DNA of 64,000 bases from Flavobacteriaceae bacterium (GTDB taxonomy: Bacteria > Bacteroidota > Bacteroidia > Flavobacteriales > Flavobacteriaceae), in assembly GCA_013214065.1 (NCBI GenBank), contig JABSPK010000004.1, positions 363,352-427,351 of the forward strand, given 5' to 3'. Shown here one piece after another: positions 54,201-64,000 of the stretch; the first letter of the stretch is position 1; every line of letters begins with the position of its first letter. The position numbers and the translations under genes are program-made. The notes under the pieces were generated by a model. That model searched no databases. It was not told the origin of the DNA and worked only from the letters and a program-made list of their open reading frames with translations.

Positions 54201-55070
54201 GGAAGCTGGACGACCGATGACGGCACCAACAGCATGGTGGCCGACTTGTTGCACAACTATAAGATCAAATTGAACGACCTTCAAGGAAACTTGCGTCGCG
54301 ATAAGTTCACGATTTCGGTCGGTGACGAACTGCCCGCCGGGATCATGAAGTTGGCGAAAGTGTATATCGCCAAGAAGCGCAAGCTGAAGGTCGGTGATAA
54401 AATGGCAGGCCGCCACGGTAACAAAGGTATCGTAGCGCGTATCGTCAGACAAGAAGATATGCCTTTCTTGGAAGACGGTACCCCGGTCGATATCGTGTTG
54501 AACCCACTAGGGGTACCATCACGGATGAACATCGGGCAGATCTATGAGACCGTTCTCGGTTGGGCCGGTCAAAACCTAGGGAAGAAATTCGCCACCCCGA
54601 TTTTCGATGGGGCGACCTTGGATGAGATCAATTCCTTCACCGATGAAGCCGGTGTACCGCGATTCGGCCATACCCACCTATACGACGGTGGTACCGGAGA
54701 GCGTTTCGACCAGGCCGCGACGGTAGGGGTGATCTACATGCTTAAATTGGGCCACATGGTCGATGATAAGATGCACGCCAGATCGATCGGACCGTACTCA
54801 TTGATCACGCAACAGCCACTTGGTGGTAAAGCGCAGTTCGGTGGACAGCGATTCGGTGAGATGGAAGTGTGGGCATTGGAGGCCTATGGGGCGTCTTCTA
54901 CCCTCCGTGAGATCTTGACCGTGAAATCCGATGACGTGATCGGTAGGGCGAAGACCTACGAATCGATCGTCAAGGGAGAGACCATGCCAGAACCTGGTTT
55001 GCCAGAATCTTTCAACGTATTGATGCACGAACTGAAAGGTTTGGGCTTGGATATCCGATTGGAAGAGTAA
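51261..55070 (+). CDS. rpoB: DNA-directed RNA polymerase subunit beta
   Basis: This 1269-residue protein forms one side of the catalytic cleft. Seen are the rifampicin-region block ([20 protein letters not shown]), [18 protein letters not shown], and near the C-terminus D-K-M-H-A-R-S and [13 protein letters not shown]. The rifampicin region keeps the wild-type Q, D, H and S positions as far as I can see. It follows rplL with a 130-base gap. Confidence 0.98.
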   Translation: MFTKQTERVNFASAKNIPEYPDFLDIQIKSFQDFFQLETKSDERGNEGLYNTFMENFPITDTRNQFVLEFLDYFIDPPRYTIQECIERGLTYSVPLKARLKLYCTDPEHEDFETIVQDVYLGTIPYMTPSGTFVINGAERVVVSQLHRSPGVFFGQSFHANGTKLYSARVIPFKGSWIEFATDINSVMYAYIDRKKKLPVTTLFRAIGFERDKDILEIFDLSEEVKVSKAGLKKVLGRKLAARVLNTWHEDFVDEDTGEVVSIERNEIILDRDTVLEKEHIDEIIDADVKTVLLHKENNSQSDYAIIHNTLQKDPTNSEKEAVEHIYRQLRNAEPPDEETARGIIDKLFFSDQRYSLGEVGRYRMNKKLGLDIGMDKEVLTKEDIITIIKYLIELINSKAEIDDIDHLSNRRVRTVGEQLSQQFGVGLARMARTIRERMNVRDNEVFTPIDLINAKTLSSVINSFFGTNQLSQFMDQTNPLAEITHKRRLSALGPGGLSRERAGFEVRDVHYTHYGRLCPIETPEGPNIGLISSLSVFAKVNPMGFLETPYRKVESGKVDTKEFTYLSAEEEEGMKIAQANIPLKKDGAIDRDKVIAREEGDFPVVDPSEVNYTDVAPNQIASISASLIPFLEHDDANRALMGSNMMRQAVPLLRPQSPIVGTGLERQVATDSRVLINAEEDGVVEYVDAEKITIKYTRTEEEKLISFEEDFKTYNLIKFRKTNQGTSINLKPIVRKGDKVKKGQVLCEGYATEKGELALGRNMKVAFMPWKGYNFEDAIVISEKVVREDIFTSIHIDEYALEVRDTKLGAEELTNDIPNVSEEATKDLDEYGMIRIGAEVKPGDILIGKITPKGESDPTPEEKLLRAIFGDKAGDVKDASLKASPSLRGVVIDKKLFSRSIKDKRKRSEDKEAISKLEMEYEVKFQQLKDVLIEKLFAIINGKTSQGVINDLGEEVLPKGKKYTIKMLNAVDDFAHLVGGSWTTDDGTNSMVADLLHNYKIKLNDLQGNLRRDKFTISVGDELPAGIMKLAKVYIAKKRKLKVGDKMAGRHGNKGIVARIVRQEDMPFLEDGTPVDIVLNPLGVPSRMNIGQIYETVLGWAGQNLGKKFATPIFDGATLDEINSFTDEAGVPRFGHTHLYDGGTGERFDQAATVGVIYMLKLGHMVDDKMHARSIGPYSLITQQPLGGKAQFGGQRFGEMEVWALEAYGASSTLREILTVKSDDVIGRAKTYESIVKGETMPEPGLPESFNVLMHELKGLGLDIRLEE

Positions 55071-55130
55071 GTTATAGTTGCAAGACTATTTGTAAGAGAA
55101 CATATTTAACATTTTCATCTTTATAGCATC

Positions 55131-58100
55131 ATGGCTAGATTAAAAGATAACAACACACCAAAAAGGTTCAACCAGATTTCAATAGGCCTTGCCTCTCCTG
55201 AAGCCATTCTAGGAGAATCAAGGGGTGAAGTCTTGAAACCTGAAACAATCAATTACCGAACGCACAAACCTGAGCGTGACGGGCTGTTCTGCGAGCGTAT
55301 TTTCGGTCCTGTCAAGGATTACGAATGTGCCTGCGGAAAGTATAAACGTATCCGCTATCGCGGTATCGTTTGTGATCGTTGTGGTGTGGAAGTGACCGAA
55401 AAGAAAGTACGACGCGATCGTGTAGGTCACATCAACTTGGTCGTTCCGGTGGCCCATATCTGGTATTTCCGTTCGCTTCCGAACAAGATCGGGTACCTTC
55501 TTGGTCTTCCATCCAAGAAATTGGACATGATCATCTATTACGAACGTTATGTGGTCATCCAACCCGGTATCGCCAAAGGCGCTGAAGGGGAAGAGATCAA
55601 CAAAATGGATTTCTTGACCGAAGAGGAGTACCTGAACATCATGGAGACCCTTCCGGCCGAGAACCAATACTTGGAAGATTCCGATCCCAACAAGTTCATC
55701 GCGAAAATGGGAGCGGAGTGTTTGATCGACCTATTGGGCCGTATCGATTTGGAGCAGCTTTCTTACGAATTGCGCCACAAAGCGAATACCGAAACTTCAA
55801 AACAACGTAAGACCGAAGCCTTGAAAAGACTTCAAGTAGTCGAGGCCTTGCGCGAATCACAAGACAATAGGGAAAACAGGCCCGAGTGGATGATCATGAA
55901 GGTCATTCCGGTCATTCCACCGGAATTGCGCCCATTGGTGCCATTGGATGGGGGCCGTTTCGCGACTTCCGATTTGAACGACCTTTACCGAAGGGTGATT
56001 ATCCGAAACAACCGTTTGAAGCGTTTAATGGAGATCAAGGCGCCTGAGGTGATCTTGAGGAACGAAAAGCGGATGTTGCAAGAATCGGTCGATTCATTGT
56101 TCGATAATACCAGAAAGGCTTCTGCCGTTAAAACGGAATCGAACCGACCGTTGAAATCACTTTCCGATTCCCTTAAAGGAAAACAAGGACGTTTCCGTCA
56201 AAACCTATTGGGGAAACGGGTCGATTACTCGGCACGTTCGGTCATCGTCGTCGGTCCGGAAATGAACCTATACGAATGTGGTCTGCCAAAAGATATGGCC
56301 GCCGAGCTCTACAAGCCTTTCGTCATCAGGAAACTGATCGAGAGGGGAATCGTGAAAACGGTGAAATCGGCCAAAAAGATCATCGATAAGAAAGAGCCCG
56401 TAGTTTGGGACATCCTTGATAACGTGATCAAGGGCCATCCGGTCTTATTGAACCGGGCCCCCACGCTACACCGATTGGGAATCCAGGCTTTCCAGCCGAA
56501 ATTGATCGAAGGAAAGGCGATACGCCTTCACCCATTGGCCTGTACCGCATTCAATGCGGATTTCGATGGAGATCAGATGGCGGTGCACCTTCCATTGGGA
56601 CCTGAGGCGATTTTGGAAGCCCAGTTGTTGATGCTCGCTTCACAGAACATTTTGAACCCGGCCAACGGGTCACCGATTACCGTACCTTCACAAGATATGG
56701 TCTTGGGCTTGTACTACATGACCAAGAAACGTGTGTCGACCGAAGAGGTCAAGGTAAAAGGTGAAGGCTTGACGTTCTACTCCCCTGAGGAAGTACAGAT
56801 CGCCTTCAACGAAAAACAAGTTGAATTGAATGCCGGTATCAAGGTCCGTGTGAAGGATTTCAATGAGGCCGGTGAATTAGTATACCAAATCATCGACACT
56901 ACCGTCGGTAGGGTATTGTTCAACACCGTGGTGCCGGAAGAAGCCGGTTACATCAACACCGTATTGAACAAAAAGGCCTTGCGGAACATCATCGGCGATA
57001 TTCTGGCCGTAACCGACGTACCGCGAACCGCAGCCTTCTTGGATAAGATCAAGACCATGGGGTACCAGTTCGCTTTCAAAGGCGGCTTGTCGTTCAGTTT
57101 AGGGGATATCATCATCCCACAAGAAAAGCATGAAATGATCGCTGACGCCAACGAACAGGTCGATGGGATCATGATGAACTATAACATGGGATTGATCACC
57201 AACAACGAACGGTACAACCAGGTCATCGATGTTTGGACATCGACCAATGCCATGTTGACCGAATTGGCCATGAAGCGGATCCGTGAAGACCAACAGGGCT
57301 TCAACTCCGTGTACATGATGTTGGATTCCGGTGCGAGGGGTTCGAAAGAACAGATCCGTCAGTTGACCGGTATGCGTGGTTTGATGGCCAAACCGAAAAA
57401 ATCAACAGCCGGAGGGGGTGAGATCATCGAAAACCCGATCCTTTCGAACTTTAAGGAAGGACTTTCGATCTTGGAATACTTTATCTCGACCCACGGTGCC
57501 CGTAAAGGTCTTGCCGATACGGCTTTGAAAACCGCTGATGCAGGTTACCTGACCCGTCGTTTGGTCGATGTTTCGCAAGATGTGATCATCAATATCGAAG
57601 ATTGCGGCACCTTGCGTGGTATCGAGGTACAAGCCTTGAAGAAGAACGAAGAGGTGGTAGAGACCCTAGGAGAGCGAATTTTAGGTCGTGTATCCTTACA
57701 TGATGTCTACAATCCGTTGAACGAAGAATTGTTGTTGGCCGCAGGTCAGCACATCACTGAGGCAGAGGTCAAGAAAGTCGAGGCCGCTCCGATCGATAAG
57801 ATCGAAGTACGCTCGCCATTGACCTGTGAGGCCCCGAAAGGAATCTGTGCCAAGTGTTACGGTCGTAACCTTGCTACCAATAAAATGGTACAACGAGGGG
57901 AAGCCGTCGGTGTGGTCGCAGCCCAGTCCATCGGTGAGCCAGGAACCCAGCTGACGCTGCGTACCTTCCACGTTGGGGGTATCGCCGGTAACATCTCTGA
58001 AGAAAACCGCTTGGAAGCCAAGTTCGACGGTGTCGCCGAAATCGAAGATTTGCGCACCGTAGTCGGTGAAGACGGCGAAGGTGGTAAGGCCAATATCGTC

Positions 58101-59429
58101 ATCTCAAGGACTTCGGAAATCAAAGTTGTCGATGAGAAGACCGGTATTACATTGAGTACCAATAACATTCCTTACGGTTCACAACTGTTCATCAAGAACG
58201 GCGCCAAGATCAAGAAAGGCGATGTGATCTGTAAATGGGATCCATACAATGGGGTCATCGTTTCCGAATTTACCGGAAAGATCGCCTATGAGAATATCGA
58301 GCAAGGGGTGACCTATCAGGTTGAAATCGACGAACAGACCGGTTTCCAAGAGAAGGTAATTTCCGAATCAAGGAACAAGAAGTTGATCCCGACCCTATTG
58401 ATCAAAGACGGTAAAGGAGAGACCTTGCGTTCGTACAACCTACCTGTCGGATCGCACATCATGGTCGATGACAATGAGAAGATCAAAGAAGGTAAGACGC
58501 TGGTCAAGATCCCAAGAAAATCGGCCAAGGCCGGTGATATTACAGGGGGTCTTCCAAGGGTGACCGAGCTTTTCGAAGCCCGTAACCCATCGAACCCCGC
58601 GGTCGTTTCCGAAATCGACGGTGTAGTTTCTTTCGGGAAGATCAAAAGAGGTAACCGAGAGATCATCATCGAGTCGAAATTGGGTGAGATCAAGAAGTAT
58701 TTGGTGAAATTGTCAAACCAGATCTTGGTTCAGGAGAACGATTACGTTCGTGCCGGTATGCCATTGTCTGACGGTTCGATCACACCTGAGGACATCTTGG
58801 CGATCAAAGGACCTTCAGCCGTTCAACAATACTTGGTGAACGAAGTACAGGAAGTATACCGTTTGCAAGGGGTGAAGATCAATGACAAGCACTTTGAAGT
58901 GGTCGTTCGCCAGATGATGCGTAAAGTACGTATCCAAGATGCGGGTGATACCATTTTCTTGGAGAACCAATTGGTGCATAAAGACGACTTCATCCGTGAG
59001 AACGATGAGATCTACGGAAAGAAAGTGGTCGAAGATGCCGGTGAATCCGATAACTTGAAAGCAGGTCAGATCATTACCGCCCGTGAACTTCGTGATGAAA
59101 ACTCACTGTTGAAGCGTGCCGACAAGAACCTGGTTACCGCCAGGGATGCGGTGGCCGCTACGGCAACCCCGATCCTTCAAGGGATCACCAGGGCGTCGTT
59201 GCAGACCAAATCGTTCATTTCGGCGGCTTCCTTCCAAGAGACGACCAAAGTATTGAACGAAGCTGCGGTAAGCGGTAAAGTGGATACACTAGAAGGTCTC
59301 AAGGAAAATGTGATCGTCGGACACAAAATCCCAGCAGGAACCGGGATGCGTGATTACGACAACATCATTGTGGGCTCGAAAGAGGAGTATGATGAAATCA
59401 TGGCCCGCAAAGAGGAGTTTAAGTTTTAA
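55131..59429 (+). CDS. rpoC: DNA-directed RNA polymerase subunit beta'
   Basis: This 1432-residue protein carries the active centre N-A-D-F-D-G-D, whose three Asp bind Mg. The first zinc site has C-A-C-G and C-D-R-C-G, and the second has C-G-T, C-E-A and C-A-K-C-Y-G. The bridge helix and trigger loop regions ([20 protein letters not shown]) are normal. A terminator follows at 59445. Confidence 0.98.
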   Translation: MARLKDNNTPKRFNQISIGLASPEAILGESRGEVLKPETINYRTHKPERDGLFCERIFGPVKDYECACGKYKRIRYRGIVCDRCGVEVTEKKVRRDRVGHINLVVPVAHIWYFRSLPNKIGYLLGLPSKKLDMIIYYERYVVIQPGIAKGAEGEEINKMDFLTEEEYLNIMETLPAENQYLEDSDPNKFIAKMGAECLIDLLGRIDLEQLSYELRHKANTETSKQRKTEALKRLQVVEALRESQDNRENRPEWMIMKVIPVIPPELRPLVPLDGGRFATSDLNDLYRRVIIRNNRLKRLMEIKAPEVILRNEKRMLQESVDSLFDNTRKASAVKTESNRPLKSLSDSLKGKQGRFRQNLLGKRVDYSARSVIVVGPEMNLYECGLPKDMAAELYKPFVIRKLIERGIVKTVKSAKKIIDKKEPVVWDILDNVIKGHPVLLNRAPTLHRLGIQAFQPKLIEGKAIRLHPLACTAFNADFDGDQMAVHLPLGPEAILEAQLLMLASQNILNPANGSPITVPSQDMVLGLYYMTKKRVSTEEVKVKGEGLTFYSPEEVQIAFNEKQVELNAGIKVRVKDFNEAGELVYQIIDTTVGRVLFNTVVPEEAGYINTVLNKKALRNIIGDILAVTDVPRTAAFLDKIKTMGYQFAFKGGLSFSLGDIIIPQEKHEMIADANEQVDGIMMNYNMGLITNNERYNQVIDVWTSTNAMLTELAMKRIREDQQGFNSVYMMLDSGARGSKEQIRQLTGMRGLMAKPKKSTAGGGEIIENPILSNFKEGLSILEYFISTHGARKGLADTALKTADAGYLTRRLVDVSQDVIINIEDCGTLRGIEVQALKKNEEVVETLGERILGRVSLHDVYNPLNEELLLAAGQHITEAEVKKVEAAPIDKIEVRSPLTCEAPKGICAKCYGRNLATNKMVQRGEAVGVVAAQSIGEPGTQLTLRTFHVGGIAGNISEENRLEAKFDGVAEIEDLRTVVGEDGEGGKANIVISRTSEIKVVDEKTGITLSTNNIPYGSQLFIKNGAKIKKGDVICKWDPYNGVIVSEFTGKIAYENIEQGVTYQVEIDEQTGFQEKVISESRNKKLIPTLLIKDGKGETLRSYNLPVGSHIMVDDNEKIKEGKTLVKIPRKSAKAGDITGGLPRVTELFEARNPSNPAVVSEIDGVVSFGKIKRGNREIIIESKLGEIKKYLVKLSNQILVQENDYVRAGMPLSDGSITPEDILAIKGPSAVQQYLVNEVQEVYRLQGVKINDKHFEVVVRQMMRKVRIQDAGDTIFLENQLVHKDDFIRENDEIYGKKVVEDAGESDNLKAGQIITARELRDENSLLKRADKNLVTARDAVAATATPILQGITRASLQTKSFISAASFQETTKVLNEAAVSGKVDTLEGLKENVIVGHKIPAGTGMRDYDNIIVGSKEEYDEIMARKEEFKF

Positions 59430-59444
59430 TACCGAAACATAGTG

Positions 59445-59474
59445 AAAAGCCCTGACCCTGGTCAGGGCTTTTTT
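59445..59474 (+). terminator. Terminator of rpoBC
   Basis: AAAAGCCCTGACC and GGTCAGGGCTTTT pair perfectly around CT and end in a T tract. This is the end of the large transcription-translation cluster. Confidence 0.92.
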
Positions 59475-59490
59475 AATGCCTTTTATCATC

Positions 59491-59799
59491 ATGTCAGAAG
59501 AGAAAAAACAGAAATCGATCAATATCGAACTTGATGAAAAGACCGCTGAAGGAACCTATTCCAATTTGGCGATCATCAACCATTCGGTTTCCGAATTCGT
59601 GGTCGATTTCATCAGTATGATGCCCGGTGCACCCAAAGCCAAGGTGAAGAGCCGCATCGTTTTGACCCCCCAACACGCCAAAAAGTTCTTGAAGGCCTTG
59701 AACGACAATGTGAGCCGTTTCGAAAAGGCGCACGGCACCATCAAGGATTACGAGCAACCTCCCATCCCTTTGAATTTCGGTCCGACCGGCGAAGCCTGA
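59491..59799 (+). CDS. DUF3467 domain-containing protein
   Basis: This 102-residue protein fits DUF3467 as I know it: Y-S-N-L-A-I-I-N-H-S, F-V-V-D-F, M-P-G and V-x-S-R-I-V-L-T-P-x-H-A-K near the centre. Function is unknown. It begins 17 bases after the rpoC terminator, a neighbour order seen in other Flavobacteriaceae. I start at M-S-E-E-K-K; the earlier Met codon lies inside the terminator region. Confidence 0.82.
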   Translation: MSEEKKQKSINIELDEKTAEGTYSNLAIINHSVSEFVVDFISMMPGAPKAKVKSRIVLTPQHAKKFLKALNDNVSRFEKAHGTIKDYEQPPIPLNFGPTGEA

Positions 59800-59813
59800 A
59801 CCGAATCGGGTTC

Positions 59814-61400
59814 CTAGTCGAACTCTGAGGTAAAATGTAGGGTGACCGAAGGGTACTTTTGCTGGGTCATCTGTAATGAAAATGAGGAATCGGCCAAAAA
59901 GACCAATTGGCCTTGCTTATCGGTCGCTAGGAATTTTTGTTTGACCCGCTTGAATTCCTTGAACTCTTCCTCATTGTCCCCGGGCTCGACCCAACAGGCC
60001 TTATACACCGGAAAGTTTTCATAGGTGCACTTTGCCCCGTATTCGTGTTCAAGTCGGTATTGGATGACTTCGTATTGCAAGGCACCGACGGTTCCGATGA
60101 TTTTCCTCCCATTCAATTCTAAGGTAAAAAGCTGGGCCACACCCTCGTCCATCAACTGATAGATACCCTTTGCCAACTGTTTCGCTTTCATCGGGTCGGC
60201 ATTATTGATATAACGGAAATGTTCAGGTGAAAAACTAGGGATACCCTTATAGTTCAATTGCTCCCCTTTGGTAAGCGTGTCACCGATTTTGAAGTTGCCG
60301 GTATCGTGTAGCCCGACGATATCACCAGGATAGGAGACATCCACGATTTCCTTTTTTTCGGCAAAGAACGCATTCGGACTCGAAAACTTCAATTTTTTGG
60401 CATGCCTGACATGCAGGTAAGGCACGTTTCTTTCAAAGGTTCCCGATACGATTTTTATAAAGGCCAGGCGATCCCGGTGTTTGGGGTCCATATTGGCGTG
60501 GATCTTGAATACGAATCCTGAAAAGTCGGGCTCGTCGGCTTTGACCAAACGCTCTTCAGCCATTTTAGGCCGGGGCGGAGGGGCGATATCGATGAAACAA
60601 TCCAACAATTCGCGTACACCGAAATTGTTCAGGGCAGATCCGAAAAATACAGGTTGTTGGCTGCCCTCGAGATAGGCTTGCTTATCGAATTCCGGATAAA
60701 CGCCTGAGACGAGCTCTAGGTTTTCACGAAGCGATTCGGCCGCATCGTCTCCAATGATCGAATCCAACTTCGGATCGTCAAGATTATCGAAGGCGATGGC
60801 TTCCTCGATCTGCTGTTTGTTGTTGCCGCTGAAAAGATTGATGTTCTTTTCGTAAATATTGTAGATTCCTTTGAAGTCATAGCCCATCCCGATAGGAAAA
60901 CTCAAGGGAACGACCGAAAGCGAAAGTTTCTGCTCGACTTCATCCAAAAGGTCGAAAGCGTCTTTCCCTTCCCGGTCCAATTTGTTGATAAAGACAATGA
61001 TCGGAATGTTGCGCATCCGGCAAACCTCGACCAGTTTTTCGGTTTGTTCCTCAACCCCTTTGGCGACATCGATGACCACGATCACACTGTCGACCGCGGT
61101 TAAGGTGCGAAAGGTGTCCTCAGCGAAATCCTTGTGTCCCGGCGTATCCAGGATGTTGATTTTCTTGTCCTTATAAATAAAGGCCAGTACCGAAGTGGCT
61201 ACTGAGATACCACGCTGGCGTTCGATCTCCATAAAATCACTGGTAGCTGATTTTTTGATCTTATTGCTTTTTACCGCACCTGCCTCTTGGATCGCCCCAC
61301 CGAAAAGCAATAGCTTTTCCGTTAAGGTCGTTTTTCCGGCATCCGGGTGTGAGATAATACCAAAGGTCCTGCGACGCGCGATTTCCGCTTCAAAATCCAT
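59814..61400 (-). CDS. prfC: Peptide chain release factor 3
   Basis: This 528-residue GTPase frees RF1 and RF2 from the ribosome after peptide release. S-H-P-D-A-G-K-T is at residues 17-24, with D-T-P-G-H-K-D-F and N-K-L-D-R-E-G following; the first loop reads I-I-S-H-P-D-A-G as in RF3 rather than EF-G. It is convergent with the DUF3467 gene with a 14-base gap. Confidence 0.96.
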   Translation of the reverse strand: MDFEAEIARRRTFGIISHPDAGKTTLTEKLLLFGGAIQEAGAVKSNKIKKSATSDFMEIERQRGISVATSVLAFIYKDKKINILDTPGHKDFAEDTFRTLTAVDSVIVVIDVAKGVEEQTEKLVEVCRMRNIPIIVFINKLDREGKDAFDLLDEVEQKLSLSVVPLSFPIGMGYDFKGIYNIYEKNINLFSGNNKQQIEEAIAFDNLDDPKLDSIIGDDAAESLRENLELVSGVYPEFDKQAYLEGSQQPVFFGSALNNFGVRELLDCFIDIAPPPRPKMAEERLVKADEPDFSGFVFKIHANMDPKHRDRLAFIKIVSGTFERNVPYLHVRHAKKLKFSSPNAFFAEKKEIVDVSYPGDIVGLHDTGNFKIGDTLTKGEQLNYKGIPSFSPEHFRYINNADPMKAKQLAKGIYQLMDEGVAQLFTLELNGRKIIGTVGALQYEVIQYRLEHEYGAKCTYENFPVYKACWVEPGDNEEEFKEFKRVKQKFLATDKQGQLVFLADSSFSLQMTQQKYPSVTLHFTSEFD

Positions 61401-61751
61401 CTACTAAAAAAATTTGAGCAAAAATAAGAGATCTTGACCTGTCGTCATCCTTGATTCTTGAAAGGGAAGTTGTTAACAGTATTCCGATTTATTTTCGGTC
61501 GAATAACAACTTTTACAATTTGGCTGTACTATTTTTCATGTTAATATGCCCCGTGAACTGTCAATTCCTGCAAGTGAATGGGAAAGCTGTTCAGAACAGC
61601 ATTGAAAAGCCGACACTTAATCGATTAAAATGGGATGTTATGTGAATAAAACCTAATTATGCACAGCACGATATCGCCCAAAATATGGATATCTTGCAAT
61701 TTTGCGATTGATCCCAAATCGATCTAATTTCCCTGCTACTGCAATGGTGAT
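61401..61751. other. 351-base gap: prfC promoter and possible ORF remnant
   Basis: A minus-strand -7 box TATTTTTG (61419-61426) can serve prfC. On the plus strand a frame open from a TTG at 61451 to 61645 encodes 64 residues with a hydrophobic segment (L-A-V-L-F-F-M-L-I-C-P) followed by F-L-Q-V-N-G-K, which looks like the start of a secreted protein cut short. It may be a degraded gene start or chance. Nothing else is recognised. Confidence 0.4.
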
Positions 61752-64000
61752 ATGTTTAATGAAAAACTATCATTTATGCGAATGCTCAGTAGTGTTTCGA
61801 CGTTGAAGTTGGTATTATGCTTTTTTGCCCTTGGAGCAACTTGCCTTTTTTCTAGTGCTTCCCATTTGGGAAATCCTGTGACTGACTTCCATTTCTTTTC
61901 AACCGACCTCGATGCCGATAATGATGGGATATTGGATACTGATGAGGATGCCAATGCCGATGGGGATAACAATCCCGCGACTAATCCAACGGATACGGAT
62001 GGGGATGGAATCCCAAACTATTTGGATATTGATTCAGACAATGACGGTATTTTGGACAATGTAGAAGCGCAGTTGGCTTCGGACTATGTGCCACCTTCCA
62101 GTATGGATGACAATATGAATGGTTTGGATGATGCCTATGAAGGAAGTTTCGGTTTTGGAATCGACCCCGTGGATACCGATTCCGATAGCTTTGGGGACCA
62201 TGTTGACATCGATTCGGATAATGATGGCATTTTGGATCAAAACGAATCGAGTGTGGTCACTGGAACTTTCGATTGTTCGAGTATTCCTAACCTTGATTTT
62301 TCCGCAGAACCGGTTTTGGAATCCGGAAATGCCTTTGAGGAGGGAGCGGTATATAGAATTAGTGGTGTATATAATGATACGGATGCGCTGGTTTCTGTTG
62401 TGGAAATCAACAATGGCCGTATCGATGTTTTAGATCAAAATCAAAGCGACCCTGAATTTTTTAAACCCGAGATTCAATTCACGTTTACTAGTGAAGAGCG
62501 GCGACCTTTTGTAGATTTACGGATTTCCTTGGTCGAATCGGGTTCGGTTACGCCTGTCTTTCTTGAAGAGTTGATTGCTAATTTCATTGATATCGATGGG
62601 AATCCACGTTATCAAGAATTCAACCGTTTCGATACTCCTATCAGTTTTACCTTGGATAACCCTACCGATGTTTCGGTCAATACGACCTCGGGAGGACTCT
62701 TAGTCAATGGAGGGATGGGAGAGTTCAATGGTATTTCGAATCAAAATCCTTCTGTAAACGTTGCGGTGGAATTTGTGAATATATCGACCTTTGTTTTCCG
62801 ATTTGGCGTCCAGACTACAACGGATGAAAACTTTTCTACAATCGTACGTCAATCGGGAATTCAGTTCTCTTGTTTAGACAACTTTTTAGACCCCCAGACG
62901 ACCAATTTTGGAGAAGATATTGATTCGGATGGCGATGGTCGACCTGATAGAACGGATATCGACAGTGACAATGACGGTATCCCGGACAATGTCGAGGGCC
63001 AACCCACCGAGGGATACGTCCCCCCGTCGGGCAACGACAGCGACAACGACGGTTTGGACGATGCTTATGATAATGGGGATATAGAAGGGATAGACCCCGA
63101 GGATACCGATGGCGACCTGACCCCTGATTATCTTGACGAAGACAGTGACAACGATTTGGTTCCGGACAACAACGAGGGGAACGACTTCAACTTCGATGGT
63201 GAGCCCGACCAGTCCTTCACGGGAGTGGATACGGACAACGACGGATTGGACGACGGTTATGAGGGCAGCGATGTTGATGACGGCTATGACGTGAACGACG
63301 AGATCGACGACCCTGCGAACGACCTACCGGATACCGATGGTACTGAGGACGTGAACTATCGTGACTTCGACGATGACGGAGACGGCATCGACACCCCTGA
63401 TGAGGATGCGGATGGTGATGGCGACCCTACGGACGACGATACGGACGATGACGGTACGCCCGATTACCTGGATCCGGACGACGGTCCCGACACGGACGGA
63501 GACGGTGTTCCGGATGTAGTGGACATCGACGACGATAACGATGGGATACTTGACGTCGTGGAAGGTGACGGAACGATCGACAGCGATGGTGACGGCCGCC
63601 CCGACAGTTTGGATATCGACAGTGACAACGACGGCATCCCTGACAATATCGAAGGCCAGCCCACGGAGGGTTATGTTCCCCCGACGGGCAACGACAGCGA
63701 CAACGACGGATTGGACGATGCCTATGAGGGCAGCGGGGACGAAGGGGTGACCCCCGAGGATACCGATGGCGACCTGACCCCTGATTATCTTGACGAAGAC
63801 AGTGACAACGATTTGGTTCCGGACAACAACGAGGGGAACGACTTCAACTTCGATGGTGAGCCCGACCAGTCCTTCACGGGAGTGGATACGGACAACGACG
63901 GATTGGACGACGGTTATGAGGGCAGCGATGTTGATGACGGCTATGACGTGAACGACGAGATCGACGACCCTGCGAACGACCTTCCCGATACCGATGGTAC
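61752..64000 (+). CDS. Secreted thrombospondin type 3-like repeat protein, partial
   Basis: The frame is open from the ATG at 61752 to the end of the window (749 codons), so the protein is large and its C-terminus is missing. A signal peptide lies in the first 45 residues ([12 protein letters not shown]); ATGs at 61776 and 61782 give tidier signals. Residues about 55-170 have Ca-binding D-x-D-x-D-G repeats. Residues about 175-385 form a non-repetitive beta-rich domain. From about residue 390 on, Asp-rich repeats continue, including D-I-D-S-D-N-D-G-I. Such proteins are Ca-stabilised surface or secreted proteins in Flavobacteriaceae, often with a C-terminal type IX secretion signal, which cannot be seen here. 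Base composition becomes more G+C-rich from 62922. Confidence 0.85.
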   Translation, partial: MFNEKLSFMRMLSSVSTLKLVLCFFALGATCLFSSASHLGNPVTDFHFFSTDLDADNDGILDTDEDANADGDNNPATNPTDTDGDGIPNYLDIDSDNDGILDNVEAQLASDYVPPSSMDDNMNGLDDAYEGSFGFGIDPVDTDSDSFGDHVDIDSDNDGILDQNESSVVTGTFDCSSIPNLDFSAEPVLESGNAFEEGAVYRISGVYNDTDALVSVVEINNGRIDVLDQNQSDPEFFKPEIQFTFTSEERRPFVDLRISLVESGSVTPVFLEELIANFIDIDGNPRYQEFNRFDTPISFTLDNPTDVSVNTTSGGLLVNGGMGEFNGISNQNPSVNVAVEFVNISTFVFRFGVQTTTDENFSTIVRQSGIQFSCLDNFLDPQTTNFGEDIDSDGDGRPDRTDIDSDNDGIPDNVEGQPTEGYVPPSGNDSDNDGLDDAYDNGDIEGIDPEDTDGDLTPDYLDEDSDNDLVPDNNEGNDFNFDGEPDQSFTGVDTDNDGLDDGYEGSDVDDGYDVNDEIDDPANDLPDTDGTEDVNYRDFDDDGDGIDTPDEDADGDGDPTDDDTDDDGTPDYLDPDDGPDTDGDGVPDVVDIDDDNDGILDVVEGDGTIDSDGDGRPDSLDIDSDNDGIPDNIEGQPTEGYVPPTGNDSDNDGLDDAYEGSGDEGVTPEDTDGDLTPDYLDEDSDNDLVPDNNEGNDFNFDGEPDQSFTGVDTDNDGLDDGYEGSDVDDGYDVNDEIDDPANDLPDTDG
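62922..63578 (+). repeat. 657-bp repeat unit 1 in the TSP3-like gene
   Basis: This 219-codon unit is repeated next to itself with the same spacing at every point compared. The first part (62922-63095) differs at many third positions from the copy, while 63099-63343 is nearly identical to 63756-64000. Confidence 0.9.
63579..64000 (+). repeat. 657-bp repeat unit 2 (cut by window end)
   Basis: Second copy of the 657-bp unit. The part from 63756 to 64000 differs from unit 1 at only two positions that I could find (CTACCG against CTTCCC), both synonymous. Confidence 0.9.

Noticed and set aside
63464..63664. Minus-strand frames rich in Ser, Pro and Leu within the repeat gene
   Set aside because: They are the antisense of Asp-rich repeats (GAC/GAT read backwards) and have no start signals or known motifs.
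1..64000. CRISPR array, prophage, insertion sequence or toxin-antitoxin pair
   Set aside because: No regular short repeats with spacers, no transposase, integrase of phage type, structural phage genes or paired small toxin genes were seen. The Xer recombinase fits a chromosomal housekeeping role.

Overview
The window comes from the chromosome of a member of the Flavobacteriaceae (Bacteroidota), probably marine. The evidence is the gene content and order, the scarcity of Shine-Dalgarno sequences except at rpsU, several promoters of the Bacteroidota type (TAnnTTTG near -7, TTG or TTTG near -33), and a giant secreted protein with aspartate-rich repeats. Nothing resembles a prophage, plasmid, insertion sequence or CRISPR array. 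This is mostly conserved core genome. Genus and species cannot be told from the sequence alone.

Layout. 1-4817 (+): end of a dienelactone hydrolase gene, a GH109-like oxidoreductase-fold glycosidase, a GHMP sugar kinase, a sugar nucleotidyltransferase and a membrane di-iron hydroxylase, tightly packed. 4814-9552 (-): rsfS, ftsH, a LUD-domain protein, cdsA, psd and an acyl-CoA-binding protein, a membrane-quality and phospholipid operon. 9642-17710: birA, an SRPBCC protein, head-to-head pyrE and NUDIX, an M14 lipoprotein peptidase behind a PAS histidine kinase and response regulator, then coaD and ddl. 17783-28392: PASTA protein, rluD-type synthase, yaaA, a small lipoprotein, the tiny ribosomal protein gene thx, a UDG-like protein, ppc, an acyltransferase, an M20 peptidase and a membrane histidine kinase.

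28389-34810 (-): a complete, almost gapless tryptophan operon trpE-G-D-C-F-B-A. In front of trpE lies a 17-residue leader peptide ORF with three consecutive Trp codons, followed by a strong intrinsic terminator and preceded by a good flavobacterial promoter. This looks like classical ribosome-mediated attenuation and is the most interesting find. 34928-36610 (-): marR, nitroreductase and yceI, with a palindromic operator candidate over the marR promoter. 36742-44616 (+): two thioredoxin-fold proteins, rhodanese, DUF2851, PspC, a K+ channel, an alanine symporter, an HhH protein and an acyl-CoA dehydrogenase.

44685-59429 (+): the translation and transcription core: rpsU (with a strong Shine-Dalgarno), a Xer recombinase, hpf, tRNA-Thr/Tyr/Gly/Thr, tuf, tRNA-Trp, secE, nusG, rplK, rplA, rplJ, rplL, rpoB and rpoC. 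59491-61400: a DUF3467 protein and prfC. 61752-64000 (+): the first 749 codons of a secreted thrombospondin-type-3-like repeat protein that runs off the window, containing a recently duplicated 657-bp repeat.

Cross-cutting patterns: five of the seven convergent gene pairs overlap at their stop codons, and three minus-strand ORFs (trp leader peptide, pyrE, ddl) have a -7-like box only 4-5 bases from the ATG, suggesting leaderless or near-leaderless mRNAs.
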